DNA of 8,237 nucleotides from OMOG01 sp041485845. GTDB taxonomy: Bacteria > Acidobacteriota > Terriglobia > Bryobacterales > Bryobacteraceae. The notes under the pieces are model-generated. The model saw only the letters and a list, made by a program, of their open reading frames with translations. It was not told where the DNA came from and searched no databases. The translations under genes and the position numbers were made by a program. Below, piece after piece: positions 1-5,171 of the stretch; within the stretch, counting starts at the first letter, position 1; each line of letters starts with the position of its first letter. Location: contig JBGPKH010000396.1 of assembly GCA_041485845.1 (NCBI GenBank), positions 1 through 8,237 on the forward strand, in the 5' to 3' direction.

Positions 1-210
1 CAGCGTGCCCCAGCGCGAGAACCACACGGACTGAAACGACCAGAGTCCATGGGAATCGAACTGCGTGATCTCAACCAGGGTGTAGTAGCGGCCACGGTGG
101 GAATAGCTGGAGCGATAGGAGAGTTCTTTCAACTTGAGCCGCTCAGTAACGCTGAATTCACAATAATCGAATAATCCGGAGCAGATTCCTCGATCCCTCA
201 AGATCCCCAA
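1..210 (-). CDS. Unidentified protein, N-terminal part only (runs off left edge)
   Basis: This minus-strand frame is open from base 1 back to an in-frame TAG just upstream of 210 and has no ATG. The likely starts are TTG codons at 208-210 or 199-201, neither with a strong ribosome binding site. The readable 70 residues look like real protein: they include CEFSVTERLKLKELSYRSS and then HRGRYYTLVEITQFDSHGLW, with aromatic and charged residues in natural proportions. The second stretch could be a helix-turn-helix or winged-helix segment. From memory it resembles short DNA-binding-like proteins found near transposase genes in Acidobacteria, but I cannot verify that. The C-terminal part lies outside the window, so function and completeness are open. 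A long inverted repeat sits directly upstream of its start. Confidence 0.5.
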   Translation of the reverse strand, partial: MGILRDRGICSGLFDYCEFSVTERLKLKELSYRSSYSHRGRYYTLVEITQFDSHGLWSFQSVWFSRWGTL

Positions 211-224
211 CTTCTAACACGCTG

Positions 225-330
225 CTGAAAAAAGGATCAGCCACGGATGAACACGGATGACACAGATTGAAAACAAGCGAATTATCCGTGTCTATCTGTG
301 TCCATCCGTGGCTCAAGTTGGGTTTTTCAG
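225..330. repeat. Long imperfect inverted repeat (REP/MITE-like)
   Basis: The left arm (225-269) and right arm (282-330) are reverse complements with few mismatches and small gaps, separated by about 12 A-rich bases. The ends read CTGAAAAA (225-232) and TTTTTCAG (323-330). Inside, GCCACGGATG pairs with CATCCGTGGC exactly. Each arm also contains degenerate 10-11-base units of the type ACACGGATGA. RNA from either strand could form a long hairpin. The CCACGGATGAACACGGATG motif is one I recall as a dispersed intergenic repeat in many bacterial genomes. It may be a non-autonomous element. It does not look like a simple intrinsic terminator, though the outer T-run could help end transcription. Confidence 0.75.
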
Positions 331-527
331 TAAACTGCTAAACTGCCTGCGCGTCACTTGGACGTTATAAACGCCAACCCGGATATCTGGGCGTTACGGG
401 ATGCAGCGCAGCGGGCGTATGACGCGCCACTCGGAAATTCGGACTCTAGTGCAGCGGGCCCCCTTGTGGGGAGTGGAAGGCTGGCTCCGATCGGTTGACG
501 GGGCACTCGAAGGTAACGGTTGGGCGC
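331..527. other. Intergenic stretch with no gene
   Basis: I see no convincing gene here. Plus-strand open frames crossing it have an arginine- and serine-rich composition typical of shadow frames and run antisense over hicA. The stretch holds a small inverted repeat, AACGCC (370-375) and GGCGTT (390-395), and the left copy of a 16-base direct repeat (422-437). A degenerate relative of that motif lies at 497-512. Confidence 0.5.
422..437 (+). repeat. Direct repeat, left copy (16 bases)
   Basis: ACGCGCCACTCGGAAA occurs here and again, identically and in the same orientation, at 1121-1136. The two copies bracket the hicB-hicA pair. A degenerate relative (ACGGGGCACTCGAAGG) lies at 497-512. They may be remnants of element ends or of a recombination event. 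Confidence 0.7.
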
Positions 528-753
528 CTATTTGGCCGTTGATAGAAACTCCTCAACGGTCAAGCCTGCCTTTGCGATCAACGCTCGGAGCGTCCCACGT
601 GCGACCTCCGCGTGATCAGGAACCGAGAGGGTCACAGGAACGCCCGGCTTCGTCAACACAATGTGACTGCCACGTTGACGCGCGACGGCCCACCCTGAGT
701 GTTCAAACGCGCGAACAACGTCGCGCGGTCGAAGCAGTGGGAGGAGCGGGCAT
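528..753 (-). pseudogene. hicA: HicA-family mRNA interferase toxin, apparent frameshift at codon 2
   Basis: HicA toxins are small double-stranded-RNA-binding-fold ribonucleases that cleave mRNA and are held in check by HicB. Reading the minus strand back from the TAG at 528-530 gives a clear HicA: RPRDVVRAFEHSGWAVARQ, then RGSHIVL with the catalytic histidine, then VPDHAEVARGTLRALIAKAG and EEFLSTAK at the end. The expected start is the ATG at 751-753, overlapping the hicB stop as TGATG, a normal coupled arrangement. That ATG is out of frame, and translation from it stops after 16 codons. Removing one base from the ATGCCCGCTCC run restores MPLLPLLRPRD and a 74-residue protein of normal HicA length. 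I see no good alternative start: only a weak CTG lies near the right place. So the gene is either inactivated or carries a sequencing error. Family identity is strong; disruption is read directly. Confidence 0.82.
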
Positions 754-959
754 CAGACGACAACTTCGACTTCGCGCGTGGTCACGGTCGGTGGCATGCC
801 GAGATCGGCCCGGACAGCCAGGCATTCGTGGATTGCATCGGCGATGTTCGACTCCGCCTCCGCCTCAGTTTGCCCTTGGCTGACGCAACCCGGGATCGAG
901 GGGCACTCGGCAATATACACGCCGTCTTCATCCTGGTAAATGCTGACAAGGAATTTCAT
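753..959 (-). CDS. hicB: HicB-family antitoxin
   Basis: This short HicB-type antitoxin (68 residues) neutralises the HicA ribonuclease by covering its active site. The sequence shows the family core: MKFLVSIYQDEDGVYIAECP, then SIPGCVSQGQT and a helix EAEAESNIADAIHECL. It is the short form, with a partial RNase-H-like fold and no extra C-terminal DNA-binding domain. I start it at the ATG at 957-959 because homologues begin there and a GAGA lies six bases upstream. An in-frame ATG at 969-971 would add MRSR and has no visible binding site. Its TGA stop (753-755) overlaps the ATG of hicA, so the two are an operon with the antitoxin gene first. If hicA is truly frameshifted, hicB is an orphan antitoxin. 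Confidence 0.88.
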   Translation of the reverse strand: MKFLVSIYQDEDGVYIAECPSIPGCVSQGQTEAEAESNIADAIHECLAVRADLGMPPTVTTREVEVVV

Positions 960-995
960 CCTGCTTCTCATTTTAGCGCAGTGGCCCGAGTCCGC

Positions 996-1023
996 ACCAT
1001 ATCGCTTTTGAGGAACGTCTTAA
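996..1023 (-). promoter_or_regulatory. Candidate promoter of hicBA
   Basis: On the minus strand TTAAGA (1018-1023) and TATGGT (996-1001) are 16 bases apart, each matching four of six positions of the sigma-70 consensus. Transcription would start near 989, about 18-30 bases before hicB. It is a weak match found by eye. Confidence 0.22.
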
Positions 1024-1120
1024 GGCCGTGACTAGCTCACGGTGAAATGAAGGCCAGATGCCCGTGGAGACGGCTCATCCGGAAGCGGTACGCCCCACTC
1101 TCGCAAGCTTCGTCCGTGTC

Positions 1121-1136
1121 ACGCGCCACTCGGAAA
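1121..1136 (+). repeat. Direct repeat, right copy (16 bases)
   Basis: This copy is identical to 422-437 and in the same orientation; similarity fades after the sixteenth base. Together they enclose about 680 bases containing hicB and hicA. Confidence 0.7.
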
Positions 1137-1477
1137 CTGGCCGGTTGTGCCGCCCCCAAATAGTTACTCAAAACGCGCTTGCCACCCGTTCACGTTCTAC
1201 ACGATCGTCTAGTCGCCAAACCACCGAGTGAGAGCGCCTCTCACCCCGCCGGAGTTGCGGGGCGGAGCATCGCAATTGTAAATCGCCCGCGAACTCGGCG
1301 CATCCCTACGGGCCCCCACCCACCATTCATTTCGCCCCCGCCAGCCCAATCCGCCCCACTCAAGAAATCGAGTCACGCGGGTTCGCGAATAATTTTCTGA
1401 ATCATTTCAATCACTTCCGTACCCCCACCCCCTGTGATCGAATCGACTGCATGGTAGATAGAAATTAGGAGAACCTT

Positions 1478-3049
1478 ATGCGGAAATCCTCGATCACCCG
1501 CCTCACGACTATCGCCGGGAACGCCGACCCTTTCACCTCCTTCGACAGCCAGGCCTTCGTCCGCGTCCCCGCCTCCGGAGGATTCTGTATCCTCGCCCTG
1601 CGCTCCTGCGCGTTTCGCAATTGGTTCTTCTACGAGTTCTATAACCGCTTTGATACCCTGCCCTCCGCCCAGGCCTTCAGCACCCTCCTCAATCTCTTGG
1701 AAGCCCGGGCCAACCTCCCCGATTGCCAGAGATTCACCGTCGGACGCCGTGTCACTTCGCTCGGCCCCCGCATGGCTCCCGAAAAAATCTTCCTCGACCT
1801 CGCCGATCCCCTCTCCCAATTCGTCGAAATCTCCCCCGGCGCGTGGAAAGTGACCGCCGGTCCCGGCGTCCTCTTCCAAACCTCCCGCTCCACACTCTCC
1901 ATTCCGGCGCCTGTCGCTTCCGCTACGGGCCCCGGCCCCCGGCCCCTGGCCCCCGGCCCCCGGCCCCTGGACCCTGGCCCCTGGGACACCCTCCGCTCCT
2001 GCCTCAACCTGCCCTCTCCCTCTGACTGGCTCCGCTGCCTGGCCTGGCTTCTGGCCGCCCTCCGCCCCTCCGGACCCTTCCCCATCCTGATCCTCCAGGG
2101 CCCTCCCGGTTCCGGCAAAAGCGTCGCCGCCCGCATCCTCCGCTCCATCATCGATCCGAGCACCTCGCCCCTCACCCCCATCCCTTTCAACGTGAAGGAC
2201 CTCCTCACCGCCGCCCGCCACAACTGGGTCCTCGCCTTCGACCACGTCTCCACCTTCTCGCCCCCGCTCACCGACGCTCTCTGCCGACTCTCCACCGGTC
2301 TCGGTGCGGCCCTCCCGGAGACCGCGGCCCGCGACCCCGAAACCCTCCGGCAATACTACCGGCGGCCCGTCCTCCTCACCGTCACCGGGGACTGGTCCTG
2401 CCCCGCCGCCATCGCCGAACGCGCCCTCATCGTGGACCTCCCGCGCCTCCCGCCCGAGTGCCGCCGCACCGAAGCCGGCCTGCTCACGGTCTTCGAGGAT
2501 GCCCAGCCCGCAATCCTCGGAGCGTTCTGTTCCGCCGTCGCCACCGCCCTCCAACGCCTGCCCGCGCTGAATCCGGCTGCCGGGAGATTTGCCGATGCTT
2601 TCGCCTGGGCCGTGGCCGCCAGCCCCGCTCTCGGATGTACCGAGGAGGAAATGTGTCAAGCCCTCGACGCACCGCCCGAGCCCTCGCGCTTTGGCGAGCA
2701 CTCGCGCTCTGGCGAGCCCCATCCCATGGCCGAAGCCGTCCGCACCCTCATCGAACAGCGTCGCCGCTGGACCGGCACCGCCACCGAGCTCATGGAACTG
2801 CTCGGCCCGGCCCTCTCCTGCTCCACCCCCAGGGTCGTCTCCCACCATCTCCGGACCTGCATGTTGACGCTCGCCGACTCCCGAATCGAGCTGAGATTCC
2901 GTCGCCTGCATGAGGGCGCGAGAATCATCGAGCTCCGCCAGGATCCGGGTGACGCAAACTTCGCGGAAAGCCCTGAATTTGCGTCTCCCGATTTAGGCAC
3001 ATCTCCGCAACCTACAGAAACGGAAGAGGTTAGTCATGGAAACTTTTGA
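1478..3049 (+). CDS. P-loop ATPase, replication-helicase/primase-associated type
   Basis: This 523-residue protein is probably an AAA+/SF3-like ATPase acting on DNA, related to primase-helicase proteins of mobile elements. Residues 208-215 (GPPGSGKS) are a Walker A motif; 251-256 (VLAFDH) fit Walker B with D255; 314-322 (ERALIVDLP) resemble the segment with the arginine finger. The N-terminal 140 residues contain FRNWFFYEFYNRF and IFLDLADPLSQFVEISP, which I recall from uncharacterised homologues with the same architecture. Those homologues usually read LNGI after strand 4, where this one reads LLTVTGD (299-305), so a sensor-1 asparagine may be missing. Residues 151-169 are a Gly-Pro-Arg linker made by a 7-base tandem repeat. 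An AGGAG (1467-1471) six bases before the ATG sets the start. The codons are very pyrimidine-rich, which opens long shadow frames on the other strand. It has no obvious partner gene; specific function is unknown. Confidence 0.82.
   Translation: MRKSSITRLTTIAGNADPFTSFDSQAFVRVPASGGFCILALRSCAFRNWFFYEFYNRFDTLPSAQAFSTLLNLLEARANLPDCQRFTVGRRVTSLGPRMAPEKIFLDLADPLSQFVEISPGAWKVTAGPGVLFQTSRSTLSIPAPVASATGPGPRPLAPGPRPLDPGPWDTLRSCLNLPSPSDWLRCLAWLLAALRPSGPFPILILQGPPGSGKSVAARILRSIIDPSTSPLTPIPFNVKDLLTAARHNWVLAFDHVSTFSPPLTDALCRLSTGLGAALPETAARDPETLRQYYRRPVLLTVTGDWSCPAAIAERALIVDLPRLPPECRRTEAGLLTVFEDAQPAILGAFCSAVATALQRLPALNPAAGRFADAFAWAVAASPALGCTEEEMCQALDAPPEPSRFGEHSRSGEPHPMAEAVRTLIEQRRRWTGTATELMELLGPALSCSTPRVVSHHLRTCMLTLADSRIELRFRRLHEGARIIELRQDPGDANFAESPEFASPDLGTSPQPTETEEVSHGNF
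1927..1984 (+). repeat. Heptanucleotide tandem repeat inside the ATPase gene
   Basis: About eight copies of a 7-base unit GGCCCCY stand in tandem, the first (GGGCCCC) and sixth (GGACCCT) degenerate. Three units make 21 bases, seen as two near-identical 21-base blocks (1934-1954 and 1955-1975) that encode GPRPLAP and GPRPLDP. It lies between the N-terminal region and the ATPase core, where a flexible linker is tolerated. Because 7 is not a multiple of 3, gain or loss of one or two units would shift the frame. Confidence 0.85.
2683..2718 (+). repeat. Tandem 18-base hairpin repeat inside the ATPase gene
   Basis: CTCGCGCTTTGGCGAGCA (2683-2700) is followed at once by CTCGCGCTCTGGCGAGCC (2701-2718); they differ at two positions. 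Each unit is itself a small palindrome, CTCGC with GCGAG. It encodes SRFGEHSRSGE (403-413), adding six residues per unit without changing the frame, between the ATPase core and the C-terminal domain. Confidence 0.8.
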
Positions 3050-3088
3050 AGCTCGCCCCGCGCCATTTTTGCGTCATTTGCGTCACCC
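2947..3088. repeat. Octamer cluster TTTGCGTC with 12-base inverted repeat across the ATPase stop codon
   Basis: GGGTGACGCAAA (2947-2958) and TTTGCGTCACCC (3077-3088) are perfect reverse complements. Between them are further copies: TTTGCGTC at 2978-2985, and TTTGCGTCA at 3068-3076 directly abutting the copy at 3077-3085. So four copies of the octamer, one inverted, lie within 142 bases around the end of the gene (stop at 3047-3049). It could be a protein-binding site array, an mRNA structure or remnants of a small repeat element. Confidence 0.7.
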
Positions 3089-3131
3089 ACGCCTTTCCGC
3101 TGGCGCGCGCACCGGCCTTTCCGAGCGGCGA

Positions 3132-3165
3132 CCGGCCAGGTTGAACTCTTGCCGAAATTGGCCGG
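3132..3165. terminator. Weak candidate terminator hairpin between convergent genes
   Basis: CCGGCCA (3132-3138) pairs exactly with TGGCCGG (3159-3165) around a 20-base loop, followed by only ACTTT. It lies in the 280-base gap between the ATPase gene and the convergent isomerase-like gene, where terminators are expected. The long loop and short T-run make this doubtful. The rest of the gap (3166-3329) shows no gene, only CT- and TG-rich low-complexity sequence. Confidence 0.25.
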
Positions 3166-3329
3166 ACTTTGCAGCCTCGACCTCGGCATGGTTTTCTCTG
3201 CGGCCTCAGCTCGCGGCGCTCACTTGGGTTTTCTCTCTTCGTGTGCTCCGCGCGGCTCCGTGTCAGAACCTGAGTCCTCTTTGGTTGCGGCTCTGCCGCG
3301 CGTGTTCATTCGCGACTCAAATCGGTCGT

Positions 3330-4340
3330 CTACGCCCGCCACCTGACCCCGAGATCCAGTACCTTCTTGCCGTATTCCACGCTGCGCTCCATGTGATCGC
3401 GCTGCTGGTATTGCAGGGCCGCGGCAAAGGGCTCGATGTTCGAGCGCCCGGCGACATCCTCGATGACCATGTCGCGCTCGTAGGGATGGCCGCTCTTCGC
3501 CAGCGCCAGGAAGCGGGCGACGTCGGACGCCCTGGCGTCGGGCCACATCTTCCAGAAATCGGGCTCGAGGATCGCCAGGTTCTGGGGCGGGCGTCCGGTA
3601 ATCGGCTTGATGTAGACGTGGAGCGGCGGGCAGACTTCTTTGGCGCGCGCGATAATCCGCTTGAAGTCGACCACTCCCTCGCCCAGCGGCACCCACTGCA
3701 CGGCGATGCCGGTGCGCGTTTCGTAGATCACCGAATCGCGCAGGTGCAAGGTCACCGCTACCGGGCCGAGCGTCTCGACCGTCGCCATCGGATCTTCCAT
3801 GACGAATACGGGATTGCCGGTATCGAGGTAGGAGCCGGCGACCTCCTTGCCCGCGCCGTCGATGATCTGCCGCGTCTGCCAGCAGAAGAGGTCCTTGTGA
3901 TTCTCGAGGGCGAACTTCACGCCCGCGTCCATGGCCTCCGAGCGCAGCGTGCGAAACAGCTTGATCATCGTCTCGATGTGCTTGTCGGCCGGGCCGGGGG
4001 GCAGGCTCTGGCGATCGCTGGCCACCAGCGTGCGCACCAGGGGCGAGCCCATGCCGGCGGCGCGGCGGATGGCGTCGCGCAGCAGTTTCACCGAGGCGTC
4101 GAAACGGTCGGGCGTGCGCGGCAGGGAGCCTCCGGTGCCGGTTTCGAGATGCAGGCCGAGGCGCGCGGCGTAGTCCTTGACTTCCTTCCAGTGCGCCGGA
4201 TCGTTGAGACCCGGGTCGATCGAATCCTGAAGGAAGACCGCGTCCAGCTTCAGGCCGGCGGTGTAGTCCAGCAGCTTGAGGTCGTGCCAGCGCATGGCGC
4301 GGAGGCAATACGTGTTGAGGCCGAGCGGAAAGCGTTCCAT
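3330..4340 (-). CDS. Sugar phosphate isomerase/epimerase-like TIM barrel protein
   Basis: This 336-residue protein belongs to the xylose-isomerase-like/AP-endonuclease-2 TIM-barrel superfamily, metal-dependent enzymes that isomerise or epimerise sugars and related polyols. It starts with LGLNTYCLRAM on strand 1. Likely metal ligands are E146 (in ENHKD), D173 (LDTGNP) and H199 (LHLRDS). The PLGEGVVDF segment (218-226) is also typical. The segment around 243-250 (YIKPITGR) aligns in my recollection with family members reading LEMITRDP or LEIITGRP, so K245 stands where the fourth ligand, a glutamate, is expected. The length is normal for the group and no signal peptide is seen, so it is cytoplasmic. 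The ATG at 4338-4340 lies one base after the stop of the upstream gene, with no binding site of its own in range, which points to translational coupling. The substrate cannot be told from sequence. Confidence 0.85.
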   Translation of the reverse strand: MERFPLGLNTYCLRAMRWHDLKLLDYTAGLKLDAVFLQDSIDPGLNDPAHWKEVKDYAARLGLHLETGTGGSLPRTPDRFDASVKLLRDAIRRAAGMGSPLVRTLVASDRQSLPPGPADKHIETMIKLFRTLRSEAMDAGVKFALENHKDLFCWQTRQIIDGAGKEVAGSYLDTGNPVFVMEDPMATVETLGPVAVTLHLRDSVIYETRTGIAVQWVPLGEGVVDFKRIIARAKEVCPPLHVYIKPITGRPPQNLAILEPDFWKMWPDARASDVARFLALAKSGHPYERDMVIEDVAGRSNIEPFAAALQYQQRDHMERSVEYGKKVLDLGVRWRA

Positions 4341-4341
4341 G

Positions 4342-5106
4342 CTATGGCTTGAATTCCTTCTCTATGGCGGTCATCTTGTCGTCCCGCAGGTCCACCGGTG
4401 CGGTGTGCAGCGATTCCATGTAGCGGCGCAGAATCCGTTTCTGTTCGTCGAAGCTGAACGTGTCGGCGGCCGAGATTTCATCCAGGTTTATGATATTGCG
4501 CTGCTCGTCATAAACCGGCTCCAGGTTGCCGGCGCGCGTTTCCTTTTGCAGGGACGCGGCGGCGAATGCATCGGTGGCTTTTGGAATCCAGATGTCGGTG
4601 TACATCCGGCGCACGAGGTCGCGATTGGCGTGGTTGGGCGTCCGCTGGCTCGCGTCGCGCAGCACGATCTCGCTCACGTGGCGAAACGCTTCGCAGAGAC
4701 CCTTCTCTTCGGCTGCGCTATCGGCCTTGTTGAAGTCGGCCGGCAGATTCTCCACGTCTCCGAAGAGACACTCCAGGCGGCGGCTGGTAGTGGGGTCGGA
4801 GATGAATCGCCAGGCGAACTCGTCCTTGATGCGGATCTGGCCGGGCAGGAAGTGGGCCGCCTCGTTGTGGCCGTGGGAATGGAAGAGCTGACGCGCCGCC
4901 TTTTCGATCGCAATCGCGTAGTTGAGGAAGCTGTGCTGCCCCGTGTTGCGCATCAGGCTGAAGTAGCAGAGCGTCTGTACCACGCGGCTGTTCCGGCTGT
5001 TCGAATGCCCGACGGCCTGGGCTACCGGGTTCACGAGTCGCTGGACGACCAGTTGATGGAACCTGGCGGCTTTGGCCTCCTCGCGGCCAGGTACCGTGCG
5101 TGCCAT
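4342..5106 (-). CDS. Unrecognised soluble protein, operon partner of the TIM barrel
   Basis: I do not recognise this protein of about 254 residues. It is predicted soluble and mostly helical, with no signal peptide or membrane segment, and its composition is that of a real gene. Notable stretches are CYFSLMRNTGQHSFLNYAIA near the N-terminus, FAWRFISDPTTSRRLECLFG in the middle, and NLDEISAADTFSFDEQKRIL near the end. The start is uncertain. The frame is open to an ATG at 5199, but that would overlap the divergent acylase gene, so an ATG at 5104-5106 or 5116-5118 is more likely; neither has a clear Shine-Dalgarno. A TATGAT box seven bases before the 5106 start would allow a leaderless message. 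Its stop is one base before the TIM-barrel gene, so the two are co-transcribed and it may serve the same pathway. Confidence 0.72.
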   Translation of the reverse strand: MARTVPGREEAKAARFHQLVVQRLVNPVAQAVGHSNSRNSRVVQTLCYFSLMRNTGQHSFLNYAIAIEKAARQLFHSHGHNEAAHFLPGQIRIKDEFAWRFISDPTTSRRLECLFGDVENLPADFNKADSAAEEKGLCEAFRHVSEIVLRDASQRTPNHANRDLVRRMYTDIWIPKATDAFAAASLQKETRAGNLEPVYDEQRNIINLDEISAADTFSFDEQKRILRRYMESLHTAPVDLRDDKMTAIEKEFKP

Positions 5107-5113
5107 GGTTCGT

Positions 5114-5119
5114 ATCATA
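5114..5119 (-). promoter_or_regulatory. Candidate -10 box for the minus-strand operon
   Basis: TATGAT on the minus strand matches five of six positions of the sigma-70 -10 consensus and lies seven bases before the ATG at 5104-5106, which would place transcription start at the start codon. No convincing -35 box is seen. The 65 bases between 5107 and 5171 form a shared divergent regulatory region with the acylase gene. Confidence 0.25.
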
Positions 5120-5171
5120 TCAGGGCAGGGGCGTGTAACATGCGCTACCTTGTGTAAGAAAGGAACCATCC

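Larger units (their letters stand above)
972..1477. other. Intergenic stretch of about 500 bases with no recognisable gene
   Basis: No open frame here resembles a protein I recognise. Short plus-strand frames such as 1056-1232 and 1179-1400 are arginine-, serine- and proline-rich and lack ribosome binding sites. The stretch contains the right copy of the 16-base repeat (1121-1136), related CCCCACTC motifs at about 1090 and 1350, and a GC-rich hairpin, CCCCGC (1244-1249) with GCGGGG (1257-1262), which has no T-run. It separates hicB from the ATPase gene and probably holds both their promoters. Confidence 0.5.

Noticed and set aside
225..330. Considered as a CRISPR array because of repeated CACGGATG units
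   Set aside because: Units are about 10 bases, contiguous and inverted between arms, with no regular spacers.
401..883. 160-residue plus-strand frame over the hicBA region
   Set aside because: It is antisense to hicA and hicB, is arginine/serine-rich and lacks a ribosome binding site.
1244..1262. GC-rich hairpin CCCCGC/GCGGGG considered as a terminator
   Set aside because: It has no T-run and no gene ends nearby on either strand.
1373..2911. 512-residue open frame on the minus strand opposite the ATPase gene
   Set aside because: Its product is almost only Gly, Glu, Ala, Arg and Asp with no domain; it is opened by the pyrimidine-rich codons of the real gene, which has Walker motifs and a good ribosome binding site.
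3036..4352. 438-residue plus-strand frame whose ATG overlaps the end of the ATPase gene
   Set aside because: Most of it is antisense to the well-supported TIM-barrel gene, and its composition (His, Arg, Ala, Leu) is that of a shadow frame.
4276..5157. 293-residue plus-strand frame opposite the unrecognised minus-strand gene
   Set aside because: The minus-strand reading has natural composition and a tight operon fit; this one has no motifs or binding site.
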